Origin: an uncultured Lactobacillus sp.
GTDB lineage: Bacteria > Bacillota > Bacilli > Lactobacillales > Lactobacillaceae
Direction of reading: 5' to 3'
Assembly: GCA_937874185.1 (NCBI GenBank)
Contig: CALNAK010000020.1
Span: 248,001-312,000 of the forward strand
DNA length: 64,000 bases
In this document: positions 8,996 to 17,964 of the stretch, piece by piece
Layout of the letters: the number at the start of each line of letters is the position of its first letter
Position numbering within the stretch: the first letter of the stretch is position 1
Translations under genes and position numbers: made by a program
The notes under the pieces: model-generated
What the model saw: the letters and a program-made list of their open reading frames with translations, nothing else
Database searches by the model: none
Told to the model about the DNA's origin: nothing

Positions 8996-10045
8996 ATGAG
9001 TTTCTATGATAAATTACAGCTAGATCCATACGCAATAAAACAATTAATTCATACCAACAATTCGGCTAGTGAACGAAGAAAATTATTTTTTGTGATGTTT
9101 TTTCGAAGTGTTCTTTTGGTAAGCTTTGCAATTGTCTTTATTTCAGTGATAAATCTGTTATTCGGAGCTGAAAATCAATATTTAGCAGTGGTTCTATTCT
9201 GTATGTTGTTGAGTATTCGGTTTATACATTTCGGTTACAAATTAAGCCAATCAATTGTTGGCTTAGGATTGATACTTGGAGCATTTTTCCTAATACCATT
9301 AGTTATGCAGGTTAATAGTATTTTTTGGAAATTTATTTTTAATTTCTTATTATTGGGAATGATTCTGTTACTGACAAGTGATAATCCTAAAATGGGTAAT
9401 CCAGGTTTATACTCATTCTCTTATGTGTTTCTGTCGGGAACAAGTATTCAGTTGAATCAAACTCAGTTAATCAATCGAGGTAGTTTGTTAGGATTATTCT
9501 TCGTACTGTTCTCAATTTTGTTTGTGATTAAACACGGTCAAAAGCATATCAAACGTTCATTACAAAATACTTTGTTTGAAAAGGGAATACTAAACAAGAA
9601 AAATCTTTGGCTAATGTATTATGTTCTTGGTATCAGTTTGATATTAGTATTAGGATATTTAATCGATATCAAACGATATATGTGGGTCGGAATTGCTTTT
9701 TCATCATTGATTTCAATTTATGAGTTGCCTGATATTAAGAGTCGGTTTGTTGATAGGCTGGTTGGTGTAGTGGTAGGATCAATTTTATTTATTGTCTTAG
9801 CTCAAATGATACCGGCTAGTTTATTGGGTATTCTGGGTGGAATTGCCTTAGGGTTATGTACAACGTATCGATTTAAAAATATTTTTAACTGTTTTGGAGC
9901 TTTGGCCTTAGCTACGACGTTATTTGGTAATTCTCAGGCAGTTATTTTGAGAATTTCAAATAATTTATTGGGATTGTTGCTCGGATTTGTTTACCTTTTA
10001 GTTGGACGCATGATTTATGAAAGAATTTTTATTAAAGGAATATAA
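8996..10045 (+). CDS. FUSC-like multi-pass membrane protein
   Basis: 349 residues from ATG 8996 (GAGGAGTG upstream; an in-frame GTG at 8981 is the alternative). The layout is two blocks of about five hydrophobic helices separated by a basic linker (about residues 180-200). In the second block an LWLMYYVLGISLILVLGYLIDIKRYMW-type segment recalls the repeated cores of the FUSC/aromatic-acid exporter family. Such proteins are thought to export aromatic compounds or sit beside efflux systems, but no lactobacillar member is characterised. It stands alone and converges on the PfkB gene through a shared terminator. Confidence 0.55.
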   Translation: MSFYDKLQLDPYAIKQLIHTNNSASERRKLFFVMFFRSVLLVSFAIVFISVINLLFGAENQYLAVVLFCMLLSIRFIHFGYKLSQSIVGLGLILGAFFLIPLVMQVNSIFWKFIFNFLLLGMILLLTSDNPKMGNPGLYSFSYVFLSGTSIQLNQTQLINRGSLLGLFFVLFSILFVIKHGQKHIKRSLQNTLFEKGILNKKNLWLMYYVLGISLILVLGYLIDIKRYMWVGIAFSSLISIYELPDIKSRFVDRLVGVVVGSILFIVLAQMIPASLLGILGGIALGLCTTYRFKNIFNCFGALALATTLFGNSQAVILRISNNLLGLLLGFVYLLVGRMIYERIFIKGI

Positions 10046-10047
10046 AG

Positions 10048-10088
10048 TAAAAACAGTTTTCCTAAGTTAATAGGAAAACTGTTTTTTT
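10048..10088. terminator. Bidirectional terminator between FUSC-like and PfkB genes
   Basis: AAAACAGTTTTCCT/AGGAAAACTGTTTT stem with flanking A and T runs between two converging genes. Confidence 0.88.
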
Positions 10089-10966
10089 TAGTAGAGGCTA
10101 CCATTTTCTTGTCCAACGACGAGAGCAGATAAATGATTAGCTTCGTTAATAGTAGTTTTCAAATCCAGATTATCCATTAGACCAGCAATCATTGCTCCAC
10201 AGTGAGTGTCGCCAGCTCCAATTGTATTAACAATGGGTGTGTCTTCACTGGAAATGGTTGTCATTGCATTGCCATCAAAATAACAGGCACCTTTAGCACC
10301 AAGGGTTACCACAACAGGACTTTGAGTTAGATCAAAGATACGTTGAAGTTTCTCATTCAAAGTATTACCTTGTGGCATTACTGATGAAATTTCATCTTGA
10401 TTACAATGAATTATTACGTTTTTAGTTAAAATTCTCTTCAAGACATCAGAGGGAAGATGCCCAATTCTTGGAGATGGATCAAAGACAAGATATGCATCAC
10501 TGTTTCTTTTCTCCAGAGCGTCTAAGATAATTGCAGCAGATTTAGGGCTCTCTAATTCATAACCACTTACGTAAAGATAATCGTAAGATTGAATATCAAT
10601 CTTTTTGAACCAATCAGAATTCCAATATTGTTCGATTCCGTTCATAGTTAAGAAACTTCGTTCACCATCAGGCTTAACCAGGGCAATGTCCCAACCATTG
10701 TCGGCACCTTCAACTGATAATGTTACAGGTATATTTTTTTGACCTAGCACCTCTTTAACTTTGTCAGCGTATTGACCGATTCCAACTGGTACAAATAAAT
10801 CAGCAGGTTGATTACATGCCTTTAAAGCACCATAAACATTGAAAGCACAACCGCCAAGGTTACTAGAAGTTAATGATCCGGTAATGTCGCCACCATCAAC
10901 TGGTAATTCGGGTACGTTTATTATTACATCAATAAAGGCCGCACCAATAATTAAAGCCTTACTCAT
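10088..10966 (-). CDS. PfkB family carbohydrate/nucleoside kinase
   Basis: 292 residues. It has the N-terminal glycine motif GGCAFNVYGALK (about residues 38-49) and the C-terminal PfkB signature NTIGAGDTHCGAMIAG with catalytic Asp near residue 253. Members phosphorylate ribose, fructose phosphates, nucleosides or pseudouridine. It overlaps the upstream permease by 4 bases and is the last gene of a four-gene minus-strand run with ADP-ribosylglycohydrolase-like and niacin-salvage genes. The layout recalls E. coli yegTUV (transporter, ADP-ribosylglycohydrolase-like, PfkB kinase). A nucleoside or ribosyl substrate is therefore plausible, but this is inference. Confidence 0.87.
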   Translation of the reverse strand: MSKALIIGAAFIDVIINVPELPVDGGDITGSLTSSNLGGCAFNVYGALKACNQPADLFVPVGIGQYADKVKEVLGQKNIPVTLSVEGADNGWDIALVKPDGERSFLTMNGIEQYWNSDWFKKIDIQSYDYLYVSGYELESPKSAAIILDALEKRNSDAYLVFDPSPRIGHLPSDVLKRILTKNVIIHCNQDEISSVMPQGNTLNEKLQRIFDLTQSPVVVTLGAKGACYFDGNAMTTISSEDTPIVNTIGAGDTHCGAMIAGLMDNLDLKTTINEANHLSALVVGQENGSLY

Positions 10967-12333
10967 GAACGAACCTCCATAGCAGAACGAGTTGGGGTTA
11001 TCATTTTAACGATTAACATACAAATAATTGCAAGGATGGCTGAAACGAAAACACCTAAACTGTTATTCTTGAAAATTCCGTGAGCAAAGGGACCATTCCA
11101 GATAGCATTGTTAGTGAAGAGGAATCCAGTAATTGTTGCAATAACCCATGAGACAATTCCACCAATGTTGTAGTGAACGGATGAGTTAGGAATCATTAGG
11201 TTAAAGTCATAACCATTTTTACGAAAAATAACACTATCACATAAGAAGATTGCAACCCAACTAGCTAAACAGATACCTAAGAAACTTAAAAAGATTTCGA
11301 AGTTTGAAAGGAAGTTACCGGAAATAAATAGAACGTAGATTGGAATTAAAATAACAATTAGACCGTGAATGATTAAAGAGTTCTTTTGAGAAATTTTGAT
11401 TCCCATAGTTGATAAGTTAATGCGGGCAGAACGAAGTGAGACGATACATTGAGGAATCAATCCACCAGCTGCGACTAGAAAATAAATTACACCAAACCAA
11501 CTTGGTAAGGCTTTATACATAACACCAAATGGATCTCCTGTTGTAGCAAGTGAAGGTTCGATGGTACTAAGAAGGACACCACCAGCCATTAATAGAAATA
11601 GCGGAACGGCACCACCTAAAGTAGTACTCCAAAATGTGGCTGAAGGTTTTGTCTTTGGTTGAACGTAAGCGCCCCAGTCAGCGGCAGCCATTGACCATGA
11701 AATACCAGAACCAGCAGCAACGATACTAATAGCAGGCAATACACCGGTTATCCAATTACCACTAGGTAAACTTAAAGCGGCATGCCAGTTAGCTTTAACA
11801 AGGAAGAAAATTAAAATGATTCCAGTTAAAATACCAAAAATATAACTGATCCAAGTTTGAATCTTACCTAAAGTATCTTCCTTCAAAAGTCCGGATAGTA
11901 GAACTAAACCACCAAAAATAGCTAAGGCAACAGCTTGAGTAAGTGGATTCTTGGGAATTTTAATGACACTAAATAGCGAAGTTAATAACATTGTTCCGGT
12001 AATAACGTTGACTGCAAGCCAACCAACCATATTTAGCCAGGCAATGGCGTTGGGGATGATATTACCATGTGTTCCGTAAGCGGCACGACTGAGTTTGAAA
12101 GTTGTTACACCTTCACGTTGACCAATCATGGCTACCCAACCAGGAACAAGAAATGAGAATGCACCTACTAAAGCAGCAAACATTGCTTGACCGAATGATA
12201 GGTGATAGGAAACAATCATAGCTCCGAAGACGAATCCCATAATACCAACATTTGCGGCAAACCAGTTATAGAAAAGTTTCTTCGGTGTTAAAGTTTTATC
12301 TGGATCAGCAATCTTAACAATTTCATTATTCAT
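10963..12333 (-). CDS. NCS1-type purine/cytosine permease
   Basis: 456 residues with about twelve transmembrane helices. NCS1 features are the early NWFAANVGIMGFVFGA segment in helix 1, the PGWVAMIGQREG loop, and the GISWSMAAADWGAYV segment in the middle (cytosine-permease-like substrate site). The family imports nucleobases, hydantoins, allantoin, thiamine precursors or nucleosides. It is translationally coupled to the PfkB kinase (ATGA overlap) and lies 25 bases after the ADP-ribosylglycohydrolase gene. The context with pncB suggests it imports a niacin-linked or nucleoside substrate. Confidence 0.85.
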   Translation of the reverse strand: MNNEIVKIADPDKTLTPKKLFYNWFAANVGIMGFVFGAMIVSYHLSFGQAMFAALVGAFSFLVPGWVAMIGQREGVTTFKLSRAAYGTHGNIIPNAIAWLNMVGWLAVNVITGTMLLTSLFSVIKIPKNPLTQAVALAIFGGLVLLSGLLKEDTLGKIQTWISYIFGILTGIILIFFLVKANWHAALSLPSGNWITGVLPAISIVAAGSGISWSMAAADWGAYVQPKTKPSATFWSTTLGGAVPLFLLMAGGVLLSTIEPSLATTGDPFGVMYKALPSWFGVIYFLVAAGGLIPQCIVSLRSARINLSTMGIKISQKNSLIIHGLIVILIPIYVLFISGNFLSNFEIFLSFLGICLASWVAIFLCDSVIFRKNGYDFNLMIPNSSVHYNIGGIVSWVIATITGFLFTNNAIWNGPFAHGIFKNNSLGVFVSAILAIICMLIVKMITPTRSAMEVRS

Positions 12334-12357
12334 TTGTTCTATTCTCTCCTCAGAATA

Positions 12358-13359
12358 TTAGATGATTTTGGAATTTAAAATTTTGTTAGCGTAATTCTTT
12401 AAATCGTATTGTGGATTTTGGGCATCAATAGTTTTAATCCAGTTAGGATCAATCGAGTCAAAACCGTTTTTGGCTCCACAAATGGCGGTACTCATAGCAC
12501 CAATTGTGTCAGTGTCGCCCCCCAGATTGGCACACATCAAAGCACATTTTTTTACATCTCGAGTGTAGTAGGCAATAGCAACGGAAGCGGGGATGCTTTC
12601 GGAAATCATGGTTCCAGTACCGATAACGTTATAGATTGAATTGCTAAACTTGTCAGGCTCGTTCTTAAATTCTTGAGCAAATTCCAAACCTAGTTTTAAT
12701 CGTGAATAAGACTTAGCTGCCCAGGTCGAACTACCAAGTTTATAACCTAGTTCATTGGCGGAAAGGGCATACTCAATAATTTCGTCCCAAGAATAGTCAG
12801 CCACTGCGGCAGTTACAGCACCGGCTATCATACAGGCACCACCAATGGCTACGTCGCTTGAATGAGTAACTTTGGTAATTTGATAAACCGTTTGAACCAG
12901 TTCGTTTAATTGATCTGGTTTAAAAAGACTACCAATTGGTGCAATCCTCATACCAGCACCATTAGTTAAAGCAGTAGCCGTAATAGGAGTGGAATCTTTT
13001 CCATTTTTGATAGCTAATAAAGCAGCTTTACTACTGGGACCAAGGATGTTATTTTCCCAGGCATCAGCACTGTCAGCCCAAGCCATGATGTATTTAACTA
13101 AGTTAGCTTGGTCGGGTTGCCAATTTGTTTCTATCAATGAATCAAGAATTGCCAGAGCCTGACCAGTATCATCAGTAAATTCACCACGTTGATAATTAAT
13201 TGCTACATCATTATTTTTAGGTCCATCTAAGAAATCAGTTATTGGACCATTAAAATGTTGACGAATCTTTTCTACGGGCCAGAGCTCTGAAGGCATTCCC
13301 ATAGCGTCACCAATTGCTTGTCCGTATAGTGTTCCTAGAATTTTATTGATACGTTCCAT
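12358..13359 (-). CDS. ADP-ribosylglycohydrolase family protein
   Basis: 333 residues. The paired metal sites of the ARH/DraG family are visible: GDAMGMPSELW near the N-terminus, EFTDDTGQALAILDSL (about 60-75; Asp-Asp ligands) and GGDTDTIGAMSTAICGA near residue 280. These enzymes cleave N- or O-ribosyl bonds in ADP-ribosylated proteins or ADP-ribose derivatives, and some members act on small nucleosides. Being in one operon with pncB, an NCS1 permease and a PfkB kinase argues for small-molecule salvage rather than protein de-ADP-ribosylation (inference). RBS AAGGAG precedes the ATG at 13359. Confidence 0.9.
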   Translation of the reverse strand: MERINKILGTLYGQAIGDAMGMPSELWPVEKIRQHFNGPITDFLDGPKNNDVAINYQRGEFTDDTGQALAILDSLIETNWQPDQANLVKYIMAWADSADAWENNILGPSSKAALLAIKNGKDSTPITATALTNGAGMRIAPIGSLFKPDQLNELVQTVYQITKVTHSSDVAIGGACMIAGAVTAAVADYSWDEIIEYALSANELGYKLGSSTWAAKSYSRLKLGLEFAQEFKNEPDKFSNSIYNVIGTGTMISESIPASVAIAYYTRDVKKCALMCANLGGDTDTIGAMSTAICGAKNGFDSIDPNWIKTIDAQNPQYDLKNYANKILNSKII

Positions 13360-13378
13360 CGAATAAAGACTCCTTTAC

Positions 13379-14812
13379 TTAATCAATATCGGCTGTCTTT
13401 TCATTTAATAAATCTGCCTGTATTTGATTGAGGGTTTCAGTCATATAAACTGGGTAATTATCTGGATTGATAAGCCTTTGGGTTGCTCTAGGTAATTCAT
13501 CCAATTTATTTTGACTGTCAGATTGGATTGCTTGTAATGAAAGTGGTGCGTCATCAGTCAAGTCAACTTTTTTCAAAAGTGATTTAGCATCAAATCTAGT
13601 TAAATGATATTTGTGATTAACGCTTGATGGATTACTATTGAAGACAGATATATCAGATAAGCTAGATATATCTTCATTGTCTGATGCAATCAAATCGGCA
13701 AAAGCTTGGTTGGTGCCTTTATGGTAAAGACGGTAAACTTGTTTTTTACCAGGGATAGTAATTTTTTCTCGACTTGCACTGACCTTGATTTTTGGATAAG
13801 TTTTGCCTTCTTGATCAATAGCTGCTAACTTGTAAACACCACTTAAAACAGGGGCTGAAGCACTAGTAATCAATTTTTCACCAATTCCGAAGTTGTCAAT
13901 TGGGGCACCTTGTTGAAGGAGTGAGGTAATAATTCTTTCATCAAGAGCGTTAGAAATCGTTATCTTAGCCTTTGGGAAACCGGCATCATCTAGCATCTTG
14001 CGGGCTTGTAGTGATAAGGCAGTCACATCTCCAGAATCAATACGGATACCTACTGGTTCATGTCCTGCTTCACGAAGCTCCTTGAAAACAGTAATTGCAT
14101 TAGGAACACCAGAGTTTAGAACATCATAGGTATCAACTAAGAGAGCACTATTATCTGGATAACGTTCTGCCCATTTACGAAAGGCTGTTAATTCGTCAGG
14201 AAAAGCTTCAATCCAACTGTGAGCCATTGTTCCAGCAGCGGGAATATTGAATTTCTTAGCAGCGAGAACGTTAGAAGTACTCTTTGCTCCGCCAATAATT
14301 GCAGCACGTGTACCATAAATGGCGCTATCTGGACCTTGTGCACGTCTGGCACCGAATTCCATAATTGGACGACCGTTAGCAGCATAGGTTAGGCGCCTAG
14401 CCTTGGTAGCAATCAGCGATTGATGGTTTAAAATATTCAGGATAATTGTTTCTAGCAATTGTGCTTGAGCAATCGGACCAGTAACAGTCAATAAGGGTTC
14501 ACGAGGGAAGACAGGTGTACCTTCAGGGATAGCTTTAATTTGGCAAGTTAGCTTTAAATTAGCCAAGTAATCTAAGAATTTGTCGTCCCAGATTCCTAAT
14601 TGTTTAAAGTAATCCAAGTCTTCATCGCTAAAATGAAAATTTTGTAAAGCCTCAATAACTTGTTGTAAACCAGCAGTAATTACGAAACTACCATCATCTG
14701 GTACATTTCGAAAAAAGACATCAAACGTGGCTTTAGTTTCTGGTAGGTCACGTTGAAATCCATTTGCCATGGAAAATTCATATAAATCAGTCATTAATGA
14801 TAAATTACGCAT
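13379..14812 (-). CDS. pncB: Nicotinate phosphoribosyltransferase
   Basis: 477 residues. It converts nicotinate plus PRPP to nicotinate mononucleotide, the first step of the Preiss-Handler NAD route. Family features are the N-terminal LMTDLYEFSMANGF, the central FGARRAQGPDSAIYGTRAA (about 155-172), the GTMAHSWIEAFPDE segment with the phosphorylatable His region (about 195-208), and GIRIDSGDVTALS near 255. It is first in the minus-strand run, with a GAAAGGAA ribosome binding site, and faces niaR across a 152-base spacer that contains a NiaR-type palindrome. Confidence 0.95.
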   Translation of the reverse strand: MRNLSLMTDLYEFSMANGFQRDLPETKATFDVFFRNVPDDGSFVITAGLQQVIEALQNFHFSDEDLDYFKQLGIWDDKFLDYLANLKLTCQIKAIPEGTPVFPREPLLTVTGPIAQAQLLETIILNILNHQSLIATKARRLTYAANGRPIMEFGARRAQGPDSAIYGTRAAIIGGAKSTSNVLAAKKFNIPAAGTMAHSWIEAFPDELTAFRKWAERYPDNSALLVDTYDVLNSGVPNAITVFKELREAGHEPVGIRIDSGDVTALSLQARKMLDDAGFPKAKITISNALDERIITSLLQQGAPIDNFGIGEKLITSASAPVLSGVYKLAAIDQEGKTYPKIKVSASREKITIPGKKQVYRLYHKGTNQAFADLIASDNEDISSLSDISVFNSNPSSVNHKYHLTRFDAKSLLKKVDLTDDAPLSLQAIQSDSQNKLDELPRATQRLINPDNYPVYMTETLNQIQADLLNEKTADID

Positions 14813-14838
14813 AAGAAATTCCTTTCAGAAAATTAATA

Positions 14839-14852
14839 GGTGTCTTGACACC
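14839..14852. promoter_or_regulatory. NiaR-type operator between pncB and niaR
   Basis: GGTGTC-TT-GACACC is a perfect inverted repeat centred between the divergent pncB and niaR genes. It contains TGTCTTGACA, which matches my recollection of the Firmicutes NiaR (YrxA) motif. The TTGACA half also resembles a -35 element on the plus strand, although a good -10 at 17 bases was not found. Confidence 0.75.
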
Positions 14853-14964
14853 CTGGATACTGAAAATTAGTGTATCATAGTTTTTTATTTCATGAAAGTT
14901 GTTGGGACTGTAGTCCTGATTTTTTTGGTAAAATGGACCTAAATAAGAGTTAGAAGGATAAATT

Positions 14965-15474
14965 ATGACAGGATCAGAACGACGTGATCAAATTAGAGCC
15001 TTATTATCAACTGCCAAGGATGCAATTAGTGCAACAACTTTGGCAAAGAAGTTTACAGTAAGTCGTCAAACAATTGTCGGCGATATTTCATTATTACGCG
15101 CCAATGGACTATCAATTATTTCTACATTACATGGGTATGAAGTTGAACAGGGAAATCAACCAACGGTAATCGTTGTCTGCCGCCATTTCCCCAATGAAGC
15201 AGAGGATGAAATGAAAAGAATTATTCAGGCGGGTGGAGTCATTAAAGATGTCGAAATTGAGCATCCGTTGTATGGACGATTACGTGGTGAATTAGAAATT
15301 AGAACGGTTGGTGATATCAATTTGTTTATGGGACGCCTCAAAAAGCAACAAGGACATTTGTTGTCAGAATTAACTGATGGTATTCATACACACACAATCT
15401 CATATCAAAATTCAGAACAATTACAGGAAATTAGACAAGCGTTAAGGGATGCAGGATATTTGTACGAAAATTAA
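14965..15474 (+). CDS. niaR: Niacin-responsive transcriptional repressor NiaR (HTH_11 plus 3H domain)
   Basis: 169 residues. An N-terminal DeoR/HTH_11-type helix-turn-helix (residues 5-50; SATTLAKKFTVSRQTIVGDI) is followed by a 3H ligand domain. Its conserved histidines are visible in CRHFPNEAE, EIEHPLYGRLRGELE and DGIHTHTISY. The 3H domain binds nicotinic acid with a metal ion and represses niacin salvage and NAD synthesis genes. Start ATG 14965 follows AGAAGGA. Divergence from pncB with a shared operator is the canonical arrangement, so autoregulation is likely. Confidence 0.93.
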   Translation: MTGSERRDQIRALLSTAKDAISATTLAKKFTVSRQTIVGDISLLRANGLSIISTLHGYEVEQGNQPTVIVVCRHFPNEAEDEMKRIIQAGGVIKDVEIEHPLYGRLRGELEIRTVGDINLFMGRLKKQQGHLLSELTDGIHTHTISYQNSEQLQEIRQALRDAGYLYEN

Positions 15475-15500
15475 TTTTATATGACAAGACAGGTCAAAAA

Positions 15501-15537
15501 GAGAAGCTATTTCTAGGTAGAGATAGCTTCCCTTTTT
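15501..15537 (+). terminator. Terminator after niaR
   Basis: GAAGCTAT/ATAGCTTC stem with a 12-base loop followed by CCTTTTTT. Confidence 0.88.
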
Positions 15538-15626
15538 TGTGAAATTAAAATATATATAATGAAATTAGAAAATTACCAACTTTAGGATTATAATTCAAAC
15601 TAAATAAGCAAATGGAGGTCAATGTT

Positions 15627-15689
15627 ATGACTAAATTGAATAAAGCAATGAGTGTGAAGAAAGGGTCATTTATTAGAATTGAACAATAA
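15627..15689 (+). CDS. 20-residue micropeptide ahead of an ABC transporter
   Basis: ATG at 15627 with a strong GGAGG site 7 bases upstream opens a frame of 20 codons ending TAA: MTKLNKAMSVKKGSFIRIEQ. It is basic (net charge about +4) and lacks a hydrophobic signal sequence. A TATAAT-like -10 lies at 15589-15594. A 9-bp perfect hairpin separates it from the ABC ATPase gene 41 bases downstream, suggesting one transcript. The role is unknown: exported peptide or pheromone, regulatory leader peptide, or a chance frame. The strong ribosome binding site and spacing favour real translation. I do not recognise the family. Confidence 0.5.
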   Translation: MTKLNKAMSVKKGSFIRIEQ

Positions 15690-15710
15690 GTGATGGAATA
15701 TTTCCATCAC
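15690..15710 (+). promoter_or_regulatory. Intercistronic hairpin between micropeptide and ABC genes
   Basis: GTGATGGAA-TAT-TTCCATCAC is a perfect 9-bp stem with a 3-base loop starting just after the micropeptide stop. There is no T-run behind it, so it looks like an RNA-processing, stabilising or translation-adjusting element rather than a terminator. Confidence 0.65.
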
Positions 15711-15730
15711 AACACACAAAGGGTGATTTG

Positions 15731-16504
15731 GTGGAAAAAGTATTAACGATTGAGCATCTTAAAAAGGTGTTCAATGAACATAAAACAGAATTTGAAGCTG
15801 TTAAGGATGTTAATTTCTCAATTGGAAAAGGCGAAATTGTTGCCTTGATAGGACCTAATGGTGCTGGCAAAACAACGACGGTATCTATGATAGGTGGCTA
15901 TCTTATGCCAACCTCAGGTAAGGTTACAATTAATGGTCAAGATGTTTGGGGACATAAACAGTTTGATCACTCTGGAGTAGGAGTTGTATTCGGTGGTGAA
16001 TTAGGATTTTACGGTCGAGCCACTGCGTATGATAATATGGCTTTCTTTTCAAATTTGAATAAGATTACACGTAGACAGCAGAAACAAGAAATTCATCGAG
16101 TTTTGAAATTAGTTGATTTAGATAATGTAGCAAATAAGCAAGTACAGACTTTTTCTCGAGGAATGTATCAAAGACTGCATATTGCCAGAGCGTTGTTGGG
16201 TCAACCTTCTTTGCTGTTATTGGATGAACCAACTAATGGATTAGATGTCGAAGTTGCTACACAAATCCGTGAAGTTTTACATAATTTGGCTAAAGATAAA
16301 GGTGTATCAATTTTATTAACGAGTCATATTATGAGTGAAATTGAATCCATGGCTGATCGAATCGTTTTAATTGGTGGTGGTGAGGTCAAAGAAGTTGGTG
16401 CGCTGGCTCAGATTATCAAAAAGTCATCAGTGCATCATATTGATCGACCAGCCACATTAGAGGAATCCTATCTAGCCTTGGCACCAGAATTGAGGCGAAA
16501 ATAA
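15731..16504 (+). CDS. ABC transporter ATP-binding protein
   Basis: 257 residues from GTG 15731 (an in-frame TTG at 15728 is the alternative; AAAGGG upstream). Walker A is GPNGAGKTT (about 40-48), the signature is the variant FSRGMYQR (about 140), Walker B is LLLLDEP, and the switch is TSH. It is the nucleotide-binding subunit of an ABC-2 type exporter whose two permeases follow directly. It overlaps the first permease by one base (TAATG). The RGM variant of the signature is common in antibiotic-peptide and drug exporters of this type. Substrate unknown; the upstream micropeptide is a candidate. Confidence 0.92.
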   Translation: MEKVLTIEHLKKVFNEHKTEFEAVKDVNFSIGKGEIVALIGPNGAGKTTTVSMIGGYLMPTSGKVTINGQDVWGHKQFDHSGVGVVFGGELGFYGRATAYDNMAFFSNLNKITRRQQKQEIHRVLKLVDLDNVANKQVQTFSRGMYQRLHIARALLGQPSLLLLDEPTNGLDVEVATQIREVLHNLAKDKGVSILLTSHIMSEIESMADRIVLIGGGEVKEVGALAQIIKKSSVHHIDRPATLEESYLALAPELRRK

Positions 16505-17235
16505 TGCAACGTTTTTTCTCAATGATCTGGTTTCAAACAAAGCTATACGTTAAGGATCAATATTTCTTTTGGCTAATGATTACTAGTACAGTTTCAATGT
16601 TCATTACCTTGTATTTAGTTAATTACGCAAACGGAAGTTTTGATAATAAAATGTGGTTACGTGCTGCCATTGTTGGTTTGTGGTCATCAGCAACGACATC
16701 TGCAGGTGCAATTTCATTTCAAAAATATCAGCAAACGTTAGATACTGTCTTAAATCAAAAAGTTGATGAACGTGAGGCATTATCAGTTTTAGTTTTGCCA
16801 GCTACAATTTTTGGATTTCTCGCTTTTCCAGTAAGCTATATTCTGACGCTGATATTTGGAATAAGTTCTGGTGTAAACTTAGGAATACTGTTAGGTAGCG
16901 TTTTGTTATTCATCAGTGCATCAGTAATGAGTTTGACCATAGCAATATTCTTCGTTCTTACTAGTGATGCGATTATCTATGAACAATTAATTGATATTCC
17001 AATTGTTCTGTTGGCAGGAGTTTTCGGTTTTCCCAATGGGTTAGAGTGGCTCGGAAATATAACAAGTTGGTTGATTCCAATTACAGGACCAGTTCGAATT
17101 ATTATGAATCAATTAACGATAATAGATGTTGCGGCAACCCTTTTTAGTACTAGTTTGTGGGCTTCATGCGCATGGTTGTTATCATCAAAACTTATACGCC
17201 TGTCAAAAAGAACGGGGAGGTTGGGTGAATTATGA
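16504..17235 (+). CDS. ABC-2 type permease, subunit 1
   Basis: 243 residues with about six transmembrane helices and no soluble domain of note. It has little primary motif beyond the ABC-2 pattern (amphipathic first segment WFQTKLYVKDQYFFWLM, then hydrophobic pairs). It overlaps the ATPase by 1 base and the next permease by 4 bases, so the three are translationally coupled. It is likely to form a heterodimeric membrane channel with the following protein. Confidence 0.85.
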   Translation: MQRFFSMIWFQTKLYVKDQYFFWLMITSTVSMFITLYLVNYANGSFDNKMWLRAAIVGLWSSATTSAGAISFQKYQQTLDTVLNQKVDEREALSVLVLPATIFGFLAFPVSYILTLIFGISSGVNLGILLGSVLLFISASVMSLTIAIFFVLTSDAIIYEQLIDIPIVLLAGVFGFPNGLEWLGNITSWLIPITGPVRIIMNQLTIIDVAATLFSTSLWASCAWLLSSKLIRLSKRTGRLGEL

Positions 17236-17957
17236 TAAGAACTCAATTGTCCGCCTTACCTTATATACGTAATTGGCGTGTGGGAATTGTTTATTTTTTG
17301 ATTATCCCAATTCTCAATATGTTTCTATTGGTTGCTGTGACTGGGACTTCAACTGGGAAAGTTGATTGGCAAGTTGCAACAAGTTCCGTCTTGATTTCTG
17401 GATCATTATTGGCTCTAGGCAGTATTAATGCTTTATTAGTTGGTGACAGTGATCTGGGGTTATCTCTGGAAGTTGCGGTTCAGCGTCCATTTTCAGTAGT
17501 ATATTGGGGTAGTAAAATTATAGTTTCTGCTTTAGTTGCTGAAATAATGATTTTGGTGAATGGAATTTTGTTGTGGTCGGTTAATTTACAAGTTCCACTA
17601 TGGCAAATGCTAGTTATATCGCCAATTTCTGTCACGACAGGATTAATCTTGGGAATTACCTCGTTTGTTGCTTCTTGGGGCATGGATGATCCGTATTTCT
17701 TCTTAAACATTATTAGTACTATTGGCTATCTTGTTTCAGGAACGTTGGTATCATTGACTAAGTATCCTGATTGGTTGAGAATCATCAGTCTGATTTTTCC
17801 GTTTGGTAACACGATTGAGGCACTGCGTATCAATAAATTGGATTTGGCGTTAAAAGACATTCCAATCATGATTGTCTGGTTAGTAATTGGTCTGATTTTG
17901 TATTTATATAGAATTAGTACGATTACCAAAAAGCCTAATCAAAAAATATTTTTGTGA
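17232..17957 (+). CDS. ABC-2 type permease, subunit 2
   Basis: 241 residues, six predicted helices, length and layout similar to the preceding permease. The start ATGA overlaps the preceding stop. A strong terminator follows, so the transcript is micropeptide-ATPase-permease-permease. The substrate cannot be read from the sequence. Confidence 0.85.
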   Translation: MIRTQLSALPYIRNWRVGIVYFLIIPILNMFLLVAVTGTSTGKVDWQVATSSVLISGSLLALGSINALLVGDSDLGLSLEVAVQRPFSVVYWGSKIIVSALVAEIMILVNGILLWSVNLQVPLWQMLVISPISVTTGLILGITSFVASWGMDDPYFFLNIISTIGYLVSGTLVSLTKYPDWLRIISLIFPFGNTIEALRINKLDLALKDIPIMIVWLVIGLILYLYRISTITKKPNQKIFL

Positions 17958-17964
17958 AATTAAA

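Noticed and set aside
14904..14924. GGACT-GT-AGTCC with a T-run before niaR considered as a terminator or attenuator
   Set aside because: A 5-bp stem with a 2-base loop is too weak to fold; no further support.
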